Shown piece after piece: positions 23,681 through 35,395 of a stretch of 64,000 nucleotides of DNA; positions within the stretch are counted from its first letter, which is position 1; each line of letters starts with the position of its first letter. The notes beneath the pieces are model-generated. The model was not told where the DNA came from. It saw only the letters and a program-made list of their open reading frames with translations, and did no database searches. Source of the stretch: Phaseolus vulgaris (taxonomy: Eukaryota; Streptophyta; Magnoliopsida; Fabales; Fabaceae). The stretch lies in the NCBI RefSeq assembly GCF_000499845.2, contig NC_023751.2, forward strand, positions 37,870,309-37,934,308, read 5' to 3'. The position numbers and the translations under genes were made by a program.

Positions 23681-23779
23681 GAATCTTTCATAGAAAAAGC
23701 AAACCGCGAGTAATACACTTAACATGGGTTAAAACTGCAAAAAATAACCCATTAAAATTAATTTATTTTTGTAGTGAGT

Positions 23780-24330
23780 ATGTTTTTCTATAAGAGTATT
23801 TTAAGGGTATAGTTTTGTCAAGAGTAATTTTTGTTTGTAACAAGTAGAATCAGTATTATAAATAGTTTTTCTTTTCCATTATAATCAAAGATTTACCTTT
23901 TCATAACTTCTGTAATAAATTTTCATTAAATAGTAATGTAGAGTGCAAAAATAAAATTTTATATCTGATTTAGAACAATATTAAAAAACCTTATGATATT
24001 TGGTACAATATTCTGAATAACAAAAAAATATTTTATTTCTTATAACAAAAATTATAATTTCCTATTCTAACAAATTTAAAAACTATTTTAAATTAAATTT
24101 TTTGAATATTTAAAAAAATTAGAGAAATTTGAATTTGAAAAAAAATATAAAGAATCCAAATTTTACAATTTTACCCTTTAAATAACTATTTTTTTTAAAA
24201 TTCAAATAATTCTTTCCAATAAAAAATAACCTACACAATAAAAAAAATTGCATACAACAAACTTAAAAAATTAATTATTTTTGTAATAATTTTTAATAAA
24301 AATATTTTTATAATTTTATTTCAATAGTTA
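23780..24330. other. AT-rich spacer, nothing recognised
   Basis: Strongly AT-rich sequence with no coding frame, terminal repeat or backbone match that I could identify. Confidence 0.5.
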
Positions 24331-24954
24331 TTATAATAATAATTTTTTTATAAAGAAAAAAAGTGTAGTTATTCCTCTTTAAAAAAATATATTTGTTTAC
24401 TATATAAAATAAATAATTTATTTTTATTTTATTTTAAAATAATAAATAATTTTTCTTAAAAGTAATTGATATATATGGATAATAATTTCTACCTTATATA
24501 AATATTTTTAAATAAAGAATAAAATATATTTTAAATTCATGTTTTTGTATATAGTAAGATTTATAATAATATTTTAAATTTATATCACATATTAATTATA
24601 TAATATTTTATAATAAAATAAAATAAAAATGCACTTATATCACATATTAATAATAATTTTTTTATAAAGAAAAAAAGTGTAGTTATTCCTCTTTAAAAAA
24701 ATATATTTGTTTACTATATAAAATAAATAATTTATTTTTATTTTATTTTAAAATAATAAATAATTTTTCTTAAAAGTAATTGATATATATGGATAATAAT
24801 TTCTACCTTATATAAATATTTTTAAATAAAGAATAAAATATATTTTAAATTCATGTTTTTGTACATAGTAAGATTTATAATAATATTTTAAATTTATATC
24901 ACATATTAATTATATAATATTTTATAATAAAATAAAATAAAAATGCACTTATAG
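24331..24954. repeat. Tandem duplication with a period of 314 bp
   Basis: The block from about 24331 to 24641 is repeated at 24645-24954. Landmarks are GTGTAGTTATTCCTC at 24363 and 24677, and AAAATGCACTTATA at 24627 and 24941. I found only one clear difference (GTATATAG against GTACATAG), so the duplication is recent. Nothing coding is inside. Confidence 0.85.
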
Positions 24955-25418
24955 GTCTGTGTTTTCATTAGTTAGTAATAATAATAATAAAGATAAAAGT
25001 AATGTATTTATTCTAAAACAATATGCACAAAGTTTTTTCGGATTCTGTATAAATGGTCAAAAATTCACCTTTTTTTTCATTAAAAGTGATGCATATTACG
25101 AAAATTTCATTACTCCAATCTCTTATAGTCAAATTGTTGGAATGGAGTTCCAATTTTGTCATGGTTTGTTAGTGCTTTATTAATATAATTTTGGCAAAAA
25201 TTTGGTGTTTGATACAAAACTTAAGAATTAAAAAATTACAATCTTTTTCTAAATTAATTTATGCACAAGATAATTTTATAATTTTGAAAAATGTATTTTT
25301 TATTATTTGAAATATTTATAAAATTTGTCCACTATTTAATACACGAAACAATAATATTCTAGCTTTATTTCTACGAAAAATAAATATTAAAGTATGCAAT
25401 CAATCACTACCACCTTGA
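24955..25418. other. AT-rich spacer with one unconvincing reading frame
   Basis: A 74-residue frame at 24959-25183 is rich in Phe, Asn and Lys, has no family resemblance and no support from neighbours. I consider the stretch non-coding. Confidence 0.5.
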
Positions 25419-26478
25419 TTAAAAGTCGACTCAATTTATCAAATATCATTATTTACACTTTTATTTCTCTCTCTAACATTCTTTTGTTTTTATTTCTTTA
25501 TCTAGCACCCTTTTATTTTTATTTTCCTACCTATCACTATTTCAAAAGTAAAAAAATAATAATAATTTTTTTTTTAATTTTGAATGGATTAAAAAAATAA
25601 ATATTTTTAATGTTTAAAATAGTTATTAATGAATAAAGAAATGAGTTTCTAAAAAATAAAAATAATAAATAATAAATTAAAAATGTTTAGTTTAATTTTT
25701 TTTAAATGAAGAAAATGAAAATTTAAGCCTACAACAACATAAAAGTTGAATATATAAACATAAATTAGTATTTATTTTTATTATTATTTATGATGTAATC
25801 ATGTTAATTTCAAGTAAAAAATATAGGATATAATTATAAAAAAAATCAAAATCAAAATCAATTAATATTAATTTGTAGTGGACACATAGATAATATTATA
25901 GTGTCTACTCATTTTTAAGCATTAAGTATAACATTTGCATTAATTTTTTTTTTAGGATTTTGCATTTAGGGTAGACACTTCAATATTATATGGGTGTCAA
26001 CTACTAATTAATACTAATTTACTTTGTTTTTTTTTATAATTATGTCCTGTATTTTTTACTTGAAATTAACATGATTACATCATCAATAATAATAAATAAA
26101 TACAAATATTCATTTGTGTTTATAGATTCAACTTGTATGTTGGTGTAGGGTTTAATTTTTTATTTTCTTCATTCTTAAAAAATATTTAAACTAAACGTTT
26201 TTAATTTATTATTATTTTTTTGTAAAAAATATTTCTTTATTCATTAATTATATTTCTAACTATTTTAAACATTAAAAATATTTATTTTTTTAATTTATTC
26301 AAAATTAAAATTATCAATTTTTTTAATTTTTTAATTTATTTTTTTACTTTTGAAATAGTGTTAGATAGGGAAATAAAAACAAAAGGGTGCTAGATAAGGA
26401 AATAAAAACAAAAGGGTGTTAGATGGGAAAATAAAAATGTAAATAGTGTTATATGAGGAATTGAGTCTCAAAAGTCTT
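25419..26478. mobile_element. Long inverted-repeat (foldback) element of about 1.06 kb
   Basis: The left arm from 25419 (AAAAGTCGACTCAATT, then TCTAGCACCCTTTT and CTATTTCAAAAGTAAAAAAA) is inverted in the right arm ending about 26478 (TTACTTTTGAAATAG, AAAAGGGTGCTAGA, AATTGAGTCTCAAAAG). The arms meet near 25930-25990, with the inner inverse pairs TAGTGTCTACT and AGTAGTTGACACC. Arms are about 480 bp and diverged. No transposase or clear target duplication; a Mutator-like or foldback MITE is possible. Confidence 0.75.
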
Positions 26479-26551
26479 CTCATAATTTAAATTTAAATTT
26501 GATTTCTTTAAGCTAACTCCTTTATGAAATTTGTATTATTTTAATAATATA

Positions 26552-26695
26552 CACTACAAGAAAATCATCAAATAGAAATCAATTTTAGAGTAAAAAATAA
26601 TTAGTTGCTATAGTGACTAAATTAAATATCACTTTAGAGACTAAAATATTTTTTAGTTTCTAAATTGGTATCTAATTAATATCAAGGTTTTAATG
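26552..26695. mobile_element. Left end of a CACTA-type MITE (same family as 11548)
   Basis: Begins CACTACAAGAAAATCATCAA and continues with AGTTGCTATAGTGACTAAAT and TTTCTAAATTGGTATCTAAT. The right half is missing; after about 26695 the text changes. It is a truncated copy. Confidence 0.65.
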
Positions 26696-26769
26696 ACCGA
26701 ACTGTTTTGTTCAGGTTCGTTATTATACTGAGTTAAAAACTTTGGTTAGGTGCCGACCAAACTGCTCAG

Positions 26770-27190
26770 GAGATAAGGGAATATTTCAATCACAAATCCT
26801 ACAATATTTGTTAAAGAAGTAGTAGAACACCATTTATCATTTCAAAAATTAATAAAAGTACATGTACCAATAGTCTAAGAAATATAATCAAGTATATGAG
26901 AATAAAATTGTATAATTCCAGGCCAAAGATATGAGGATCTATAAACCATTCTAAACTCATATTTTGATTTAAGAACCCTGACTTTCAGGAGAAAAGACAA
27001 AGGTCTGTTACTATAAACAAAGTTCCAAGCAAGCTTAAGAAGATATATATTATTTTCACGATGAAGGTTAATAATCTTCAAACCTCATTCTAAAAAGGAA
27101 AACAAATCGTAACCCAATTAGTGGTAGATATGCATTTTTTCAAAATATCACCAATCGAAATAAAATTTCGACACCCTTCTCAACTTGCTT
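26770..27190 (-). mobile_element. LINE fragment (ORF2 region after the reverse transcriptase)
   Basis: On the minus strand a frame gives LLKLAWNFVYSNRPLSF, then KVRVLKSKYEF and SSYLWPGIIQF. This order (NxALLxKLxW, W-x-x-VLxxKY, LWxGI) is typical of the segment between reverse transcriptase and zf-RVT in plant LINEs. It is short and flanked by stops, so a remnant. It belongs to a different LINE subfamily from the one at 27664. Confidence 0.5.
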
Positions 27191-27399
27191 AAAAAGTGAA
27201 ACATATATACCATTTGTACACATTAAATATATAAACTAGAAATTCAATAATCACCATATTAACCAACTAAATCAACCCATCATGCTAAGAAATAAGTTGT
27301 TCAATTCCTTATTCAGAAGGTATTTGAACTTATATTATTAGCTTCATCATTTAAAAAAAAAGTTCATCTCAAATAGTTTAACTCTAGATTAATTTTTTT

Positions 27400-27663
27400 A
27401 TATTATTTGATTTTATTATTCCATACGTATAGATTTGAAGAATCTTTAACTTTTTGTAACTGTTATTTGGATATTTAGTAACTTTCACATAAAAACTTTT
27501 CAAAATTGAAATTGATTTCTAAACTGTATGAGTCTTATTGTTTTAAATTGGTGGCTTGAGTATTGAAATTAAAGAAATAGACATTGAGGTTTAGGGTTTT
27601 TTTGAAATTGATAAGAGTATGTGAAGGTCAACTTGAGTAATATTAGTTATTTTGAGCTTTATG
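27400..27663. repeat. OMT backbone sequence, left part, split by a LINE
   Basis: GATTTGAAGAATCTTTAACT and TTGAAATTGATAAGAGTATG match 11385-11540 and 13790-13820. It ends at TTTTGAGCTTTATG, after which the homologous text (14372 onward) resumes only at about 29385, on the far side of the LINE. No gene is seen. Confidence 0.6.
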
Positions 27664-29385
27664 TTTTTTTTATCAGCAAATAGTAATGAAATTAAATGAG
27701 ACAAATTCAGGGGTGGTCCAACCCTTATACAGCAAAATGATGCTCACAAAGTACCTTTCCATCTACATATCAACCAAAAAAATAACAAAGATCAACCAAT
27801 ATAAAAAACTAAATTGAATGCATACATACCAAGGGTTCTAGACACCAATCAGAGAATGAAAAATTAGCTGACGGTATTTTTGAAGAGATCTAGGACCAAA
27901 CCTTAATCTGTGTCAGAGAGAACACTTCAGTATGATCAACCACTCCACCTTTAAATAAACAGTTATTCTTGTGCCTCCATATCTCGCTAACCAACGCAAT
28001 CCACAAGTTGCCCATAATAAGATTAACTGAAGTGGGTGCATCCAGAATCTTGAAATGTTCAAAATGAGACCCAAGATCCATAAAATCGACTGATCTTAGT
28101 CCTAACCAGTCATAACAAAGATTCCAAATTAGCCAAGCAACTCTACATTCGCCGAACAAATGATTTGTTGACTCCTCTGACCTCCTACACAAGCAACACA
28201 AATTACTCTCGACCTCGATTCCTCTTCTCTTCAGATTAACCCTACAAGCAACCTTGTTTTCAATCACTCTCCAAGATGTGACTTGAGCTGAGGGAAGCGC
28301 CCTAATTTTCCAGAAAAAATTATAACTTCTTGAGTCTTCCTCACTTCCTTCTCCCCTTTAAAAACCATAAGCGAACTTAACTGAAAGCTCTATTGAATCA
28401 CTATCCTTCCAAACACATCTATCCATTGTTTCCATCTCGAGCATCTTAGTAGAGATCATCTCTAAGAATTGACTTTCTTGCTCCTCTTCCCAAGCGAACA
28501 TACCCCTTCTCCACCTTAAGTTCCACTCCCAAGTCCTGTTCCCCCATATACCACAATCACATAAATTTGCCTCCTTATTAACAAACAAAGAAAATAATCT
28601 TGGAAATCCAATCTTCAAGGCTTCTGAGTCTATCCAATTGTCTGACCAAAACATAACCTCTCTCCCGTTTCCGACCTCCAAATTCAAACGATCTTCAAAC
28701 TTCCTTCCCCATTCCTCAAACCTTCCTTAAATCTCTCCACCACATAAAGACCTTACTATTATTACCTCGCTGCTCCTTCAAACCTCTCTATCCTCCATAC
28801 TTAGATTCCAATACCTCCCTCCACAACCCCTGTTTCCGTTTTCAAACGCCAAATCCATTTTTCCATTAGAGCCAAATTAAACTGCCTGACATTCATAATA
28901 CCAAGCCCTCCTTCTTCCTTGGATTTACAAACCTTATCCCATGCCACCCAGACAATCTTCCTTCCATCTAACCCCCATCCCCACAAAACATTCATCTGCA
29001 GGCTCACAATCTTCTTTAAAACAATAGGCAAAATCTTGAATAGAGAAAGATAAAACAAAGGTATTGACGACAAGACCGACTTAATTAAGCATATCCTCCC
29101 CGCCATCGAGATAAATCTTTCTTTACCCTGTTAACCACTTCATCCCATAACTCACCCCTCTTATGACACCCCCCTACAGGCATCCCCAAATACTTAAAAG
29201 GAATTCTCATCATCTCACAATTTAGAATTGTCGCAAAGTGGAGAATCTCCGACTGCTCCATCCCAATCCCACCAAGTTTACTCTTAGAAAAATTCACCTT
29301 AAGACCATATACCAATTCAAAATAGTTCAACGTTACCTTTATATTAAAAACACTTTTGCTATTTGCCTTACAATACAACAATGTA
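27664..29385 (-). mobile_element. LINE (L1-type), 5'-truncated, minus strand
   Basis: The poly-T at 27664-27671 is the A-tail on the other strand. Reading right to left: thumb region with YFELVYGLKVNFSKSKLGG and FKYLGMPVGG (29085-29381), then GRICLIKSVLSSIPLFYLSL and LWGWGLDGRKIVWVAWDKVC (28801-29106), then a segment with FWSDNWID (28358-28687), then the C-terminal zinc-finger-like zf-RVT part with C-x2-C and STNHLFGEC (27890-28267). Frameshifts and stops separate these pieces. The YxDD core is missing. Confidence 0.9.
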
Positions 29386-29778
29386 TATATTGTTATTGTT
29401 CTATAATTAAATTTTAGCGTAAAGATTGTTAGAGTGATGCTTAAGCAAACTTTAACCTTAAGTGAAAAGTATTATTATTTAAGTAAGAGAGACAATAATA
29501 ATAATCTCTTCTCTTGAAATTCATTACTCAAATAATGATTAATTACTCAGTTTGAATGTAAAAATTAAGTGAAAAATATTATTGTTTAAGAAAAAGAGAC
29601 AAGAGAAAAATCTTCATAACAAACTTTATTTTAATCTTAAGCCACATCACACAACTTTATCACAGGCTTAATATTGACTTATTTTTCATGAAAAGTGTAT
29701 ATAACATAATATATTAGAATGCATAAAAGCAAACATGAAACACATAAACAAGCAATTAGAAATAACGTATGATGTGGT
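29386..29778. other. Backbone right part and 3' flank of OMT copy C
   Basis: 29386-29650 corresponds to 12480-12830 in the B flank (CTTAAGCAAACTTTAACCTT, TCTTGAAATTCATTACTCAA). It then jumps to the conserved OMT 3' flank at 29680-29768. The gag relic found in other units is absent, so an internal deletion is likely. Confidence 0.55.
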
Positions 29779-32708
29779 CTACTTGAAGAACTCCATAACC
29801 CAGAAAATGTTGACACGACATTCATATCTGATGCCACTAAATCCAGCTGCTCTTGCCAGTTTCATGAACTCTTCTTCAGATCGTTCTTTACCTCCCGGGT
29901 TCTGAGTCATCATCGCAACATCCATTTGTGCAACCGTCTTATAAACATCATTATTCTCTGGTATCTGTGGAAGAATTGCCTCCACAACTATCACCTTTCC
30001 ATCATCAGGAATTGCATCATAGCAATTCTTCAACAGCTTCACACAATGTTCATCACTCCAATCATGAAGTATCCACTGTACAATTACTTAATGTCAAACC
30101 GCATTGAATGAAGTTGGTATAAGTCATGCATCAGTTTGAATTAAACTCTTTTTTCAACCAACTATTATTCATATTCAAGACAAGAAACATGTTCATACTT
30201 TGTATTAAATACATAAAAAAAAACCAAATAATGTTTGAATATTAATGTTTAGAAATTTAAACTAATAAAGTCAAACAAAGGGGTTAGAGTTATGATATTT
30301 TGACATGGTCAAAACAATATTAAATGCACATGCTTATTAATTTAATAAATTAATATTTTAATTATATTGATTTTATATTTTAATTTAAAATATTATCATA
30401 TTATTATAAGGTGTTATGAAGTGAATCTGTTTAGAGTTTCAAACCATATTTTTCCAATTAAATAGTAGTATATTTCCCAGACCGAGACTTACCTTCATAA
30501 ATATGGCGTCTCCTTTAGGCACATTTTCAAACATGTCTCCCTCAACGTGTTCCACTCCTGCAATATTAGAAAGTAAATAGTACACACTATTTATGTTATT
30601 GTCTTGTAAAAACTCAAAGTTGACCTTCAAAAGACGAAAAAACAACATTTTTTTTTTAAATTTTGCAGAACCACAGGATTGGAATGTGTAAGGATGATAC
30701 CAGGATAGGAAGGAGCATCTCGAATGACATGAGGCAAGTCGAAATTGATGCCATGGATATTAGGGTATTTGGAAGTGATCAAGTTAATGTTTATTCCAAG
30801 ACCACCACCAACATCCACCACTCTTTTTATGCCCTCAAAACCTTCGTAGGACTCCAGAACCTTCTTCATCACCAAAGGGGTGTTGATCATTGCTGTGTTG
30901 AAAACTTTATTGAACCTTGAATCCAAACGTGCATACTCAAAAGCATGAGTGCCATGAACCCTGTTGAATGGAACACCCCCCTCCCTAATTGCATCTTTCA
31001 GCTCACTCCTATAATAATATATAAACAAATTACTAGTACCATACAGAAATACATGAAATCTTTAAAAATATAAGATACGGAAACATAAATCTATATCTAT
31101 AACTATATATAAAGATGATTTTTCATTATAACCATTTTTTGGTATACACAATTTTTTTATGATTCTATCCTTATTCAATATATCTCATCTTATTAGTATT
31201 TTATCATTTCATATAAATTATTAAAAAAATAAAATTATTTATTAATTTGTTAAATTAATGTTATGTGACAGTCTTTATATGTAAACTAACTTCTCACTCT
31301 TCCTTTACTTTCCTATTAGGCAACAACAAAAATAAAGGTGCTCTCACCCTCACTCCTCTATTAATTCCCACACCAAATCTAGCAACAACAGAAATAAAGA
31401 GATCATACTCTCACCCTCACTCTTCCATTCTCACACCAAATCTAACGTATACAACAAAATAACATACATTTATTTTCAATCACTCTCTCGAGTTCATTTC
31501 AAACAACTCTATTCTTTGGTAAAACCATCATTCTTTTTTATCTACCATCAAGTGAATCTTAACATTAACATGAACATCATCACACTCTCCGATTCCAAAA
31601 CCACCCATGGAAGAAAATAAAAAACTTGAAGGAGAGAACTCAAACCATAGGAGAAACAAAATGTTGATTAATCAATTTATCATTTATTTTTTACATATTA
31701 TTTTTTGTTTTTCAATTTTGACTCATCCAAAATTATTGTTGTATGTATGTTAAATTTTTATCATCATATAAGTTAAACAGAAGAAGGAATGCGGATACAC
31801 ATACACTACAATGCCTCTGATTTCGCTAGTATTATATAATTTGACAATAAATACTTATGTGCACAAGTATCACTTATTTTTAGTAAAAATATGTTTCTCA
31901 TTACTAGTTAAAAAGGATTTGTTCCTTATTTTTATAACTATAATAAAAATTTATATAATAAATTTGAGTTTTTAAAAATTTAATGTATTTTTTTTTTTTA
32001 AGATTGTATTAGAACCATACTAGAATTGTCAGAAATCCAACAAATATTTTTTGAATTGAACACTTCACATATACATATTCTACAAACATATTCTACAAGT
32101 GTCATATACATATTCTACAAGTGTCGATATGTAATACATGTATCGATATGCATACCATTTAAGATACTTGTCCTAAACTCTTAGCACGTTAGATATACGA
32201 ATATGTTTGTGATGGAAAAGAACATAAAATGATAATAATAGTTGAGAGAGAGAGAGTTTAACCAGCTGTGTAGAGAGATTTTGTCTTGGATCAAGGCCAT
32301 CACGGGCCCCAACGAAACTCCATCAGAATTGGGAACAAAGAATGCGGCGACGGGAGTCATGGTGTAGAGCCTGTGAAAGGTGGGAGGGACACGGTGGTCG
32401 GAAACGAGGGAAGAGTGAAGAATGGAGTGAGAAGAAAGAAGTGCGAGGAGACGATCTAGCATTGAGGCTGCTTGTGGGTTACTGCAACTAATCTTTGATG
32501 CTATTTCCTTAGCAGACAGCTTAGCACCTTCTCCCGCTTCTTTCAGCACCTCAAACACTCCCAGCTCCGTCGCTGATTGCACTGCCATCGAAAGAACCAC
32601 TGAACTTGTAAGCTGTATGGCACGCAAGAAGCTTTCTTCATCTTCTGTTTCTTCTTCTTCCTTCCTCTTCTCTTCACCATTGAGCCTTGAATTTGGAAGG
32701 CTTGCCAT
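29779..32708 (-). CDS. Caffeic acid O-methyltransferase-like class II OMT, copy C
   Basis: Exons 32263-32708, 30701-31008, 30493-30557 and 29779-30075 give 371 residues. Exon 2 is 308 bp, one codon shorter than in the other copies: the conserved MINHTTLVM is MINTPLVM, so the His equivalent to COMT His183, a substrate-pocket residue, is missing. Donor 1 is GTTAAACTC. Intron 1 is 1254 bp because a Helitron (31090-31829) sits in it. The SAM motif [16 protein letters not shown], His277, Glu305 and Glu337 are intact. The pocket residue before QDK is Ile, and the next variable one is Ser (QDKISLHSW). The frame is intact, but activity or substrate may differ from the COMT norm. Confidence 0.88.
31090..31829. 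mobile_element. Short non-autonomous Helitron in intron 1 of OMT C
   Basis: Begins TCTATATCTATAACTATATA and ends ATTTCGCTAG followed by T, with the A/T host junction Helitrons use. The last 45 bp (ATGCGGATACACA, then CTAG) match the ends of the elements at 46048 and 56457, though the terminal hairpin is weaker here. No Rep/helicase is present. The interior has C-rich ACTCTCACCCTCACTC text of unknown origin. Confidence 0.75.
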
Positions 32709-33400
32709 CTGCACTTCAACACCTGCAATCACTCACCACTTTCTACGCTTGAAACTATACTCTTCTTCCCTATTTTTCCACAATATATTGAACAATCCAA
32801 TGATCTTTTGAATGCTTCTTTTGTAAGGTGCTACTCTTTGACCCGTGCAACACACGTCTTTTTCATTTTTTACTTAACATTAGTTAACAAAAAATAAATT
32901 TATATTATAAGAATATTATAAAGTAGTGTATAAAAATAACATACAATTAAATGTATATTTTTATGGGTAAAATAAACTTGTAAATATAATAATAAGTATA
33001 CAGTTGTGGTATGGTAGATGGAATGTAGGTATTAGACGGTATGAAACATTAGACCTTATATTTCATAATTTGAATTGTTTGATTTGTTTTTTTTTCTATA
33101 TTGTTTATATTTAAGGATTAGGATTAGGATTTAGGATTTATATTTAGCTATGTGGATGTATATTTTGATATTTGAATATGTTAATTTTGGATTTTGTAGT
33201 ATTTTCATATTGGTAGTAGACGATGAAGAGAGAATGCTAGTTTTCATCTTTACAAAATAGTTGTTGCTTATACTCAATCCATTTTGTATTAAGTGATTCA
33301 AAGATATATCTTATATGAACATCAAAATAGCGGATAGGAAATACTGACATTTCTTGCAACCATTACACTAAACAAGTTCTTTTATCACATTATGATTTTT
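32709..33400. other. 5' flank of OMT copy C
   Basis: The leader (TGCAGGTGTTGAAGTG just before the ATG) is shared with other copies. Beyond about 32830 the sequence is AT-rich, with the short repeats AGGATTAGGATTAGGATTTA near 33113-33140. No gene recognised. Confidence 0.5.
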
Positions 33401-33489
33401 ATTATACTTACTATCATTATTCTTAATATTAATATTAATAATAATATAAATATTATTAATATTTATAATATCATTATTTATTATTGATT

Positions 33490-34030
33490 ATTTTTTAATT
33501 AAATTTTAAATAAGTTACATGTGGATTGTATTATCGTATGTAACTGTTATTTTTAATTAAATTTTAATAAATTACATACAAATAAAGTCTGTACGTAACA
33601 TTTTTAATTATTTTATAATTAAATTTGAAATATGTTACATACGAAATTTATCCAACAATTTTTTTTTAATTTTCATTACATACAAATTATTTTTTAATTA
33701 AATTTAAAATAAATTACATATGAATTTAAACTGTATGTAACTGTTTTTTTTTAATTAAATTTTTAATAACTGTTTTTTTTTAATTAAATTTTTAATACAT
33801 TATATATAGATATAATTCGTATGTAACACTTTTTTTTATTTTTTAATTAAATTTGAAATAAGTTACATAAGGATTTAAACTGTATGTAACAGTTTTTTTA
33901 ATTAAATTTTTAATACATTATATATGGGTATAATTAGTATGTAACACTTTTTATTATTTTTTAATTAAATTTAAAATAAATTACATACAAATTATATCCG
34001 TATATAACAGTTTCTTATAATTAAATTTTC
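33490..34030. repeat. Tandem array of about eight 60-75 bp units with palindromic cores
   Basis: Units alternate a T-rich spacer with TTTTTAATTAAATTT and a core in which GTTACATACG-like text is followed after about 12 bases by its inverse CGTATGTAAC. Cores lie near 33511, 33571, 33636, 33714, 33792, 33862, 33916 and 33980. Each core could form a short hairpin. No coding content. Confidence 0.75.
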
Positions 34031-34770
34031 CATTTTTTTTAAAATTAAAATTAATGTTCCATGGCTATATTATTTTAGATATTCTATATCATTATAACTA
34101 GAATAAGTATTATTTATATAGAAAGTGTGAGCCACATTAATTATAGGTCAATATTTATTTTATTTTAAGGCATTATTTCCAGATACGATATCCGAAGCTT
34201 GCGATAGCACTAATATTTTAAGGTAACAAATAACATTTTTTTAATTAGCATATGCGTATATGATCTTGTGCAAGCTAGCTAAGAACTTCACTTTTTCCCT
34301 TACACTTATCTTCATGTTGTATCAAGCAAATTGGACCTATAATTTATTTTCACAAAGTAAAATGGTGCTTTGTTGCTACATAGACCTAATAAACAATGGT
34401 ATTTGATAATAGTAGCCAAAGATGCTTTACAGAAAATGTTAAAAGATGTGACCGGAATGTTTAGAGTTAAGTGATGTTACATTGGTTTAGATAATTATTG
34501 AAATTGTTATTAATAATTTTTTTTTACATAATGATAATTACCTATAGATTTAGATTTATAGATAAATTTAGACATACCTACAAATGATTACTGTAGGTAA
34601 AATGGAGTTACCTTGTTAATGAAAATGTCATTGTAAGTTTTATAGTTCAACGCCGACTTAAAACATCATTATTAGTGTTTTAATGACAATTTATCACAAA
34701 ATCATCATTTTAAATGGATTCAATAATGATGAATAATAGAGACAAACCTGTTATGAAAATGAAAAAAATA
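34031..34770. other. Flank shared with other OMT units
   Basis: Contains the GCATTATTTCCAGATACGAT block (about 34160-34180), also found near 338 and 51248 upstream of other copies. It then switches to the 3'-flank-type text of copy D (34470-34740 matches 12950-13230). The junction of two duplication units therefore lies near 34450. No gene. Confidence 0.55.
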
Positions 34771-34774
34771 AAAT

Positions 34775-35395
34775 TTTGATGGAATAAGTATGTTGACTAC
34801 CATAAGGTTATGCATAAACAAATTGTAGGAAGACTTAAAACTTTGGGATTGAGTGTGAATAGATTATTTCAAATCACCTATAATACCATACTAAAAAAAT
34901 GGAATATGTCTGAACTGCACAAACATGTTAGGTTTAGCAAAGAACAAGGTTTAAGTATGTTAAAGGTTAATTAAACATCTAAAAATCTAAAAGAAATAGT
35001 GAAAAGGCAATACCGGTCATTTATGTGAAAAACTTGTACATTTTGACAAGGATTACTCAAAATGTAAAGTTTTAGTTCAAAAAAAAGTTAAAGTTAATGT
35101 TTACATACTAATAAAATTTAATGAAAAGAGGGATTACTTAGTGTTTAAATCATAATATTAAATAATTTATTTTTTTATAAAAAATAAAGTGATCAAATTC
35201 TAGTGGAAGCGGCGTGATTTATCTTTCACATCTTTAAATTTTTTTTAATTTTATTCTTTATTAATATGAAAAGTGAACATAACATAATATAATACACACC
35301 ATGAGCTTATTCTGTTACTTTAAAATGCATACAAGCAAACATGAAACACATAAACAAGAAATTAGAAATAACACAGAGGAAACATGTGGTGTAGT
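34775..35395. repeat. Copia gag relic and conserved 3' flank of OMT copy D
   Basis: 34790-34960 matches the gag relic at 15195-15440 with deletions. 35000-35110 keeps the decayed zinc-knuckle part. 35260-35390 is the conserved OMT 3' flank (AGTGAACATAACATAATATA, CACCATGAGCTTATTCTGTT). Non-coding. Confidence 0.6.

Larger units (their letters stand above)
21346..23776. mobile_element. CACTA DNA transposon, 2431 bp, carrying gene fragments (Pack-CACTA)
   Basis: The left end reads CACTACAAAAATTTATTATT; the right end reads TAATTTATTTTTGTAGTG, giving the inverted terminus CACTACAAAAAT. Target duplication AGT stands at 21343-21345 and 23777-23779. No transposase frame is present, so the element is non-autonomous. 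Inside are exon-like fragments of a host gene (around 21690-22790) and a 30-bp subterminal repeat array (23490-23680), as CACTA elements often have. CACTA ends with 3-bp duplications are established; gene capture here is inferred. Confidence 0.85.

Noticed and set aside
25394..25600. 68-residue hydrophobic frame resembling a membrane peptide
   Set aside because: It lies in the arm of the foldback element and is low-complexity Phe/Ile/Leu; the inverted arm does not keep it.
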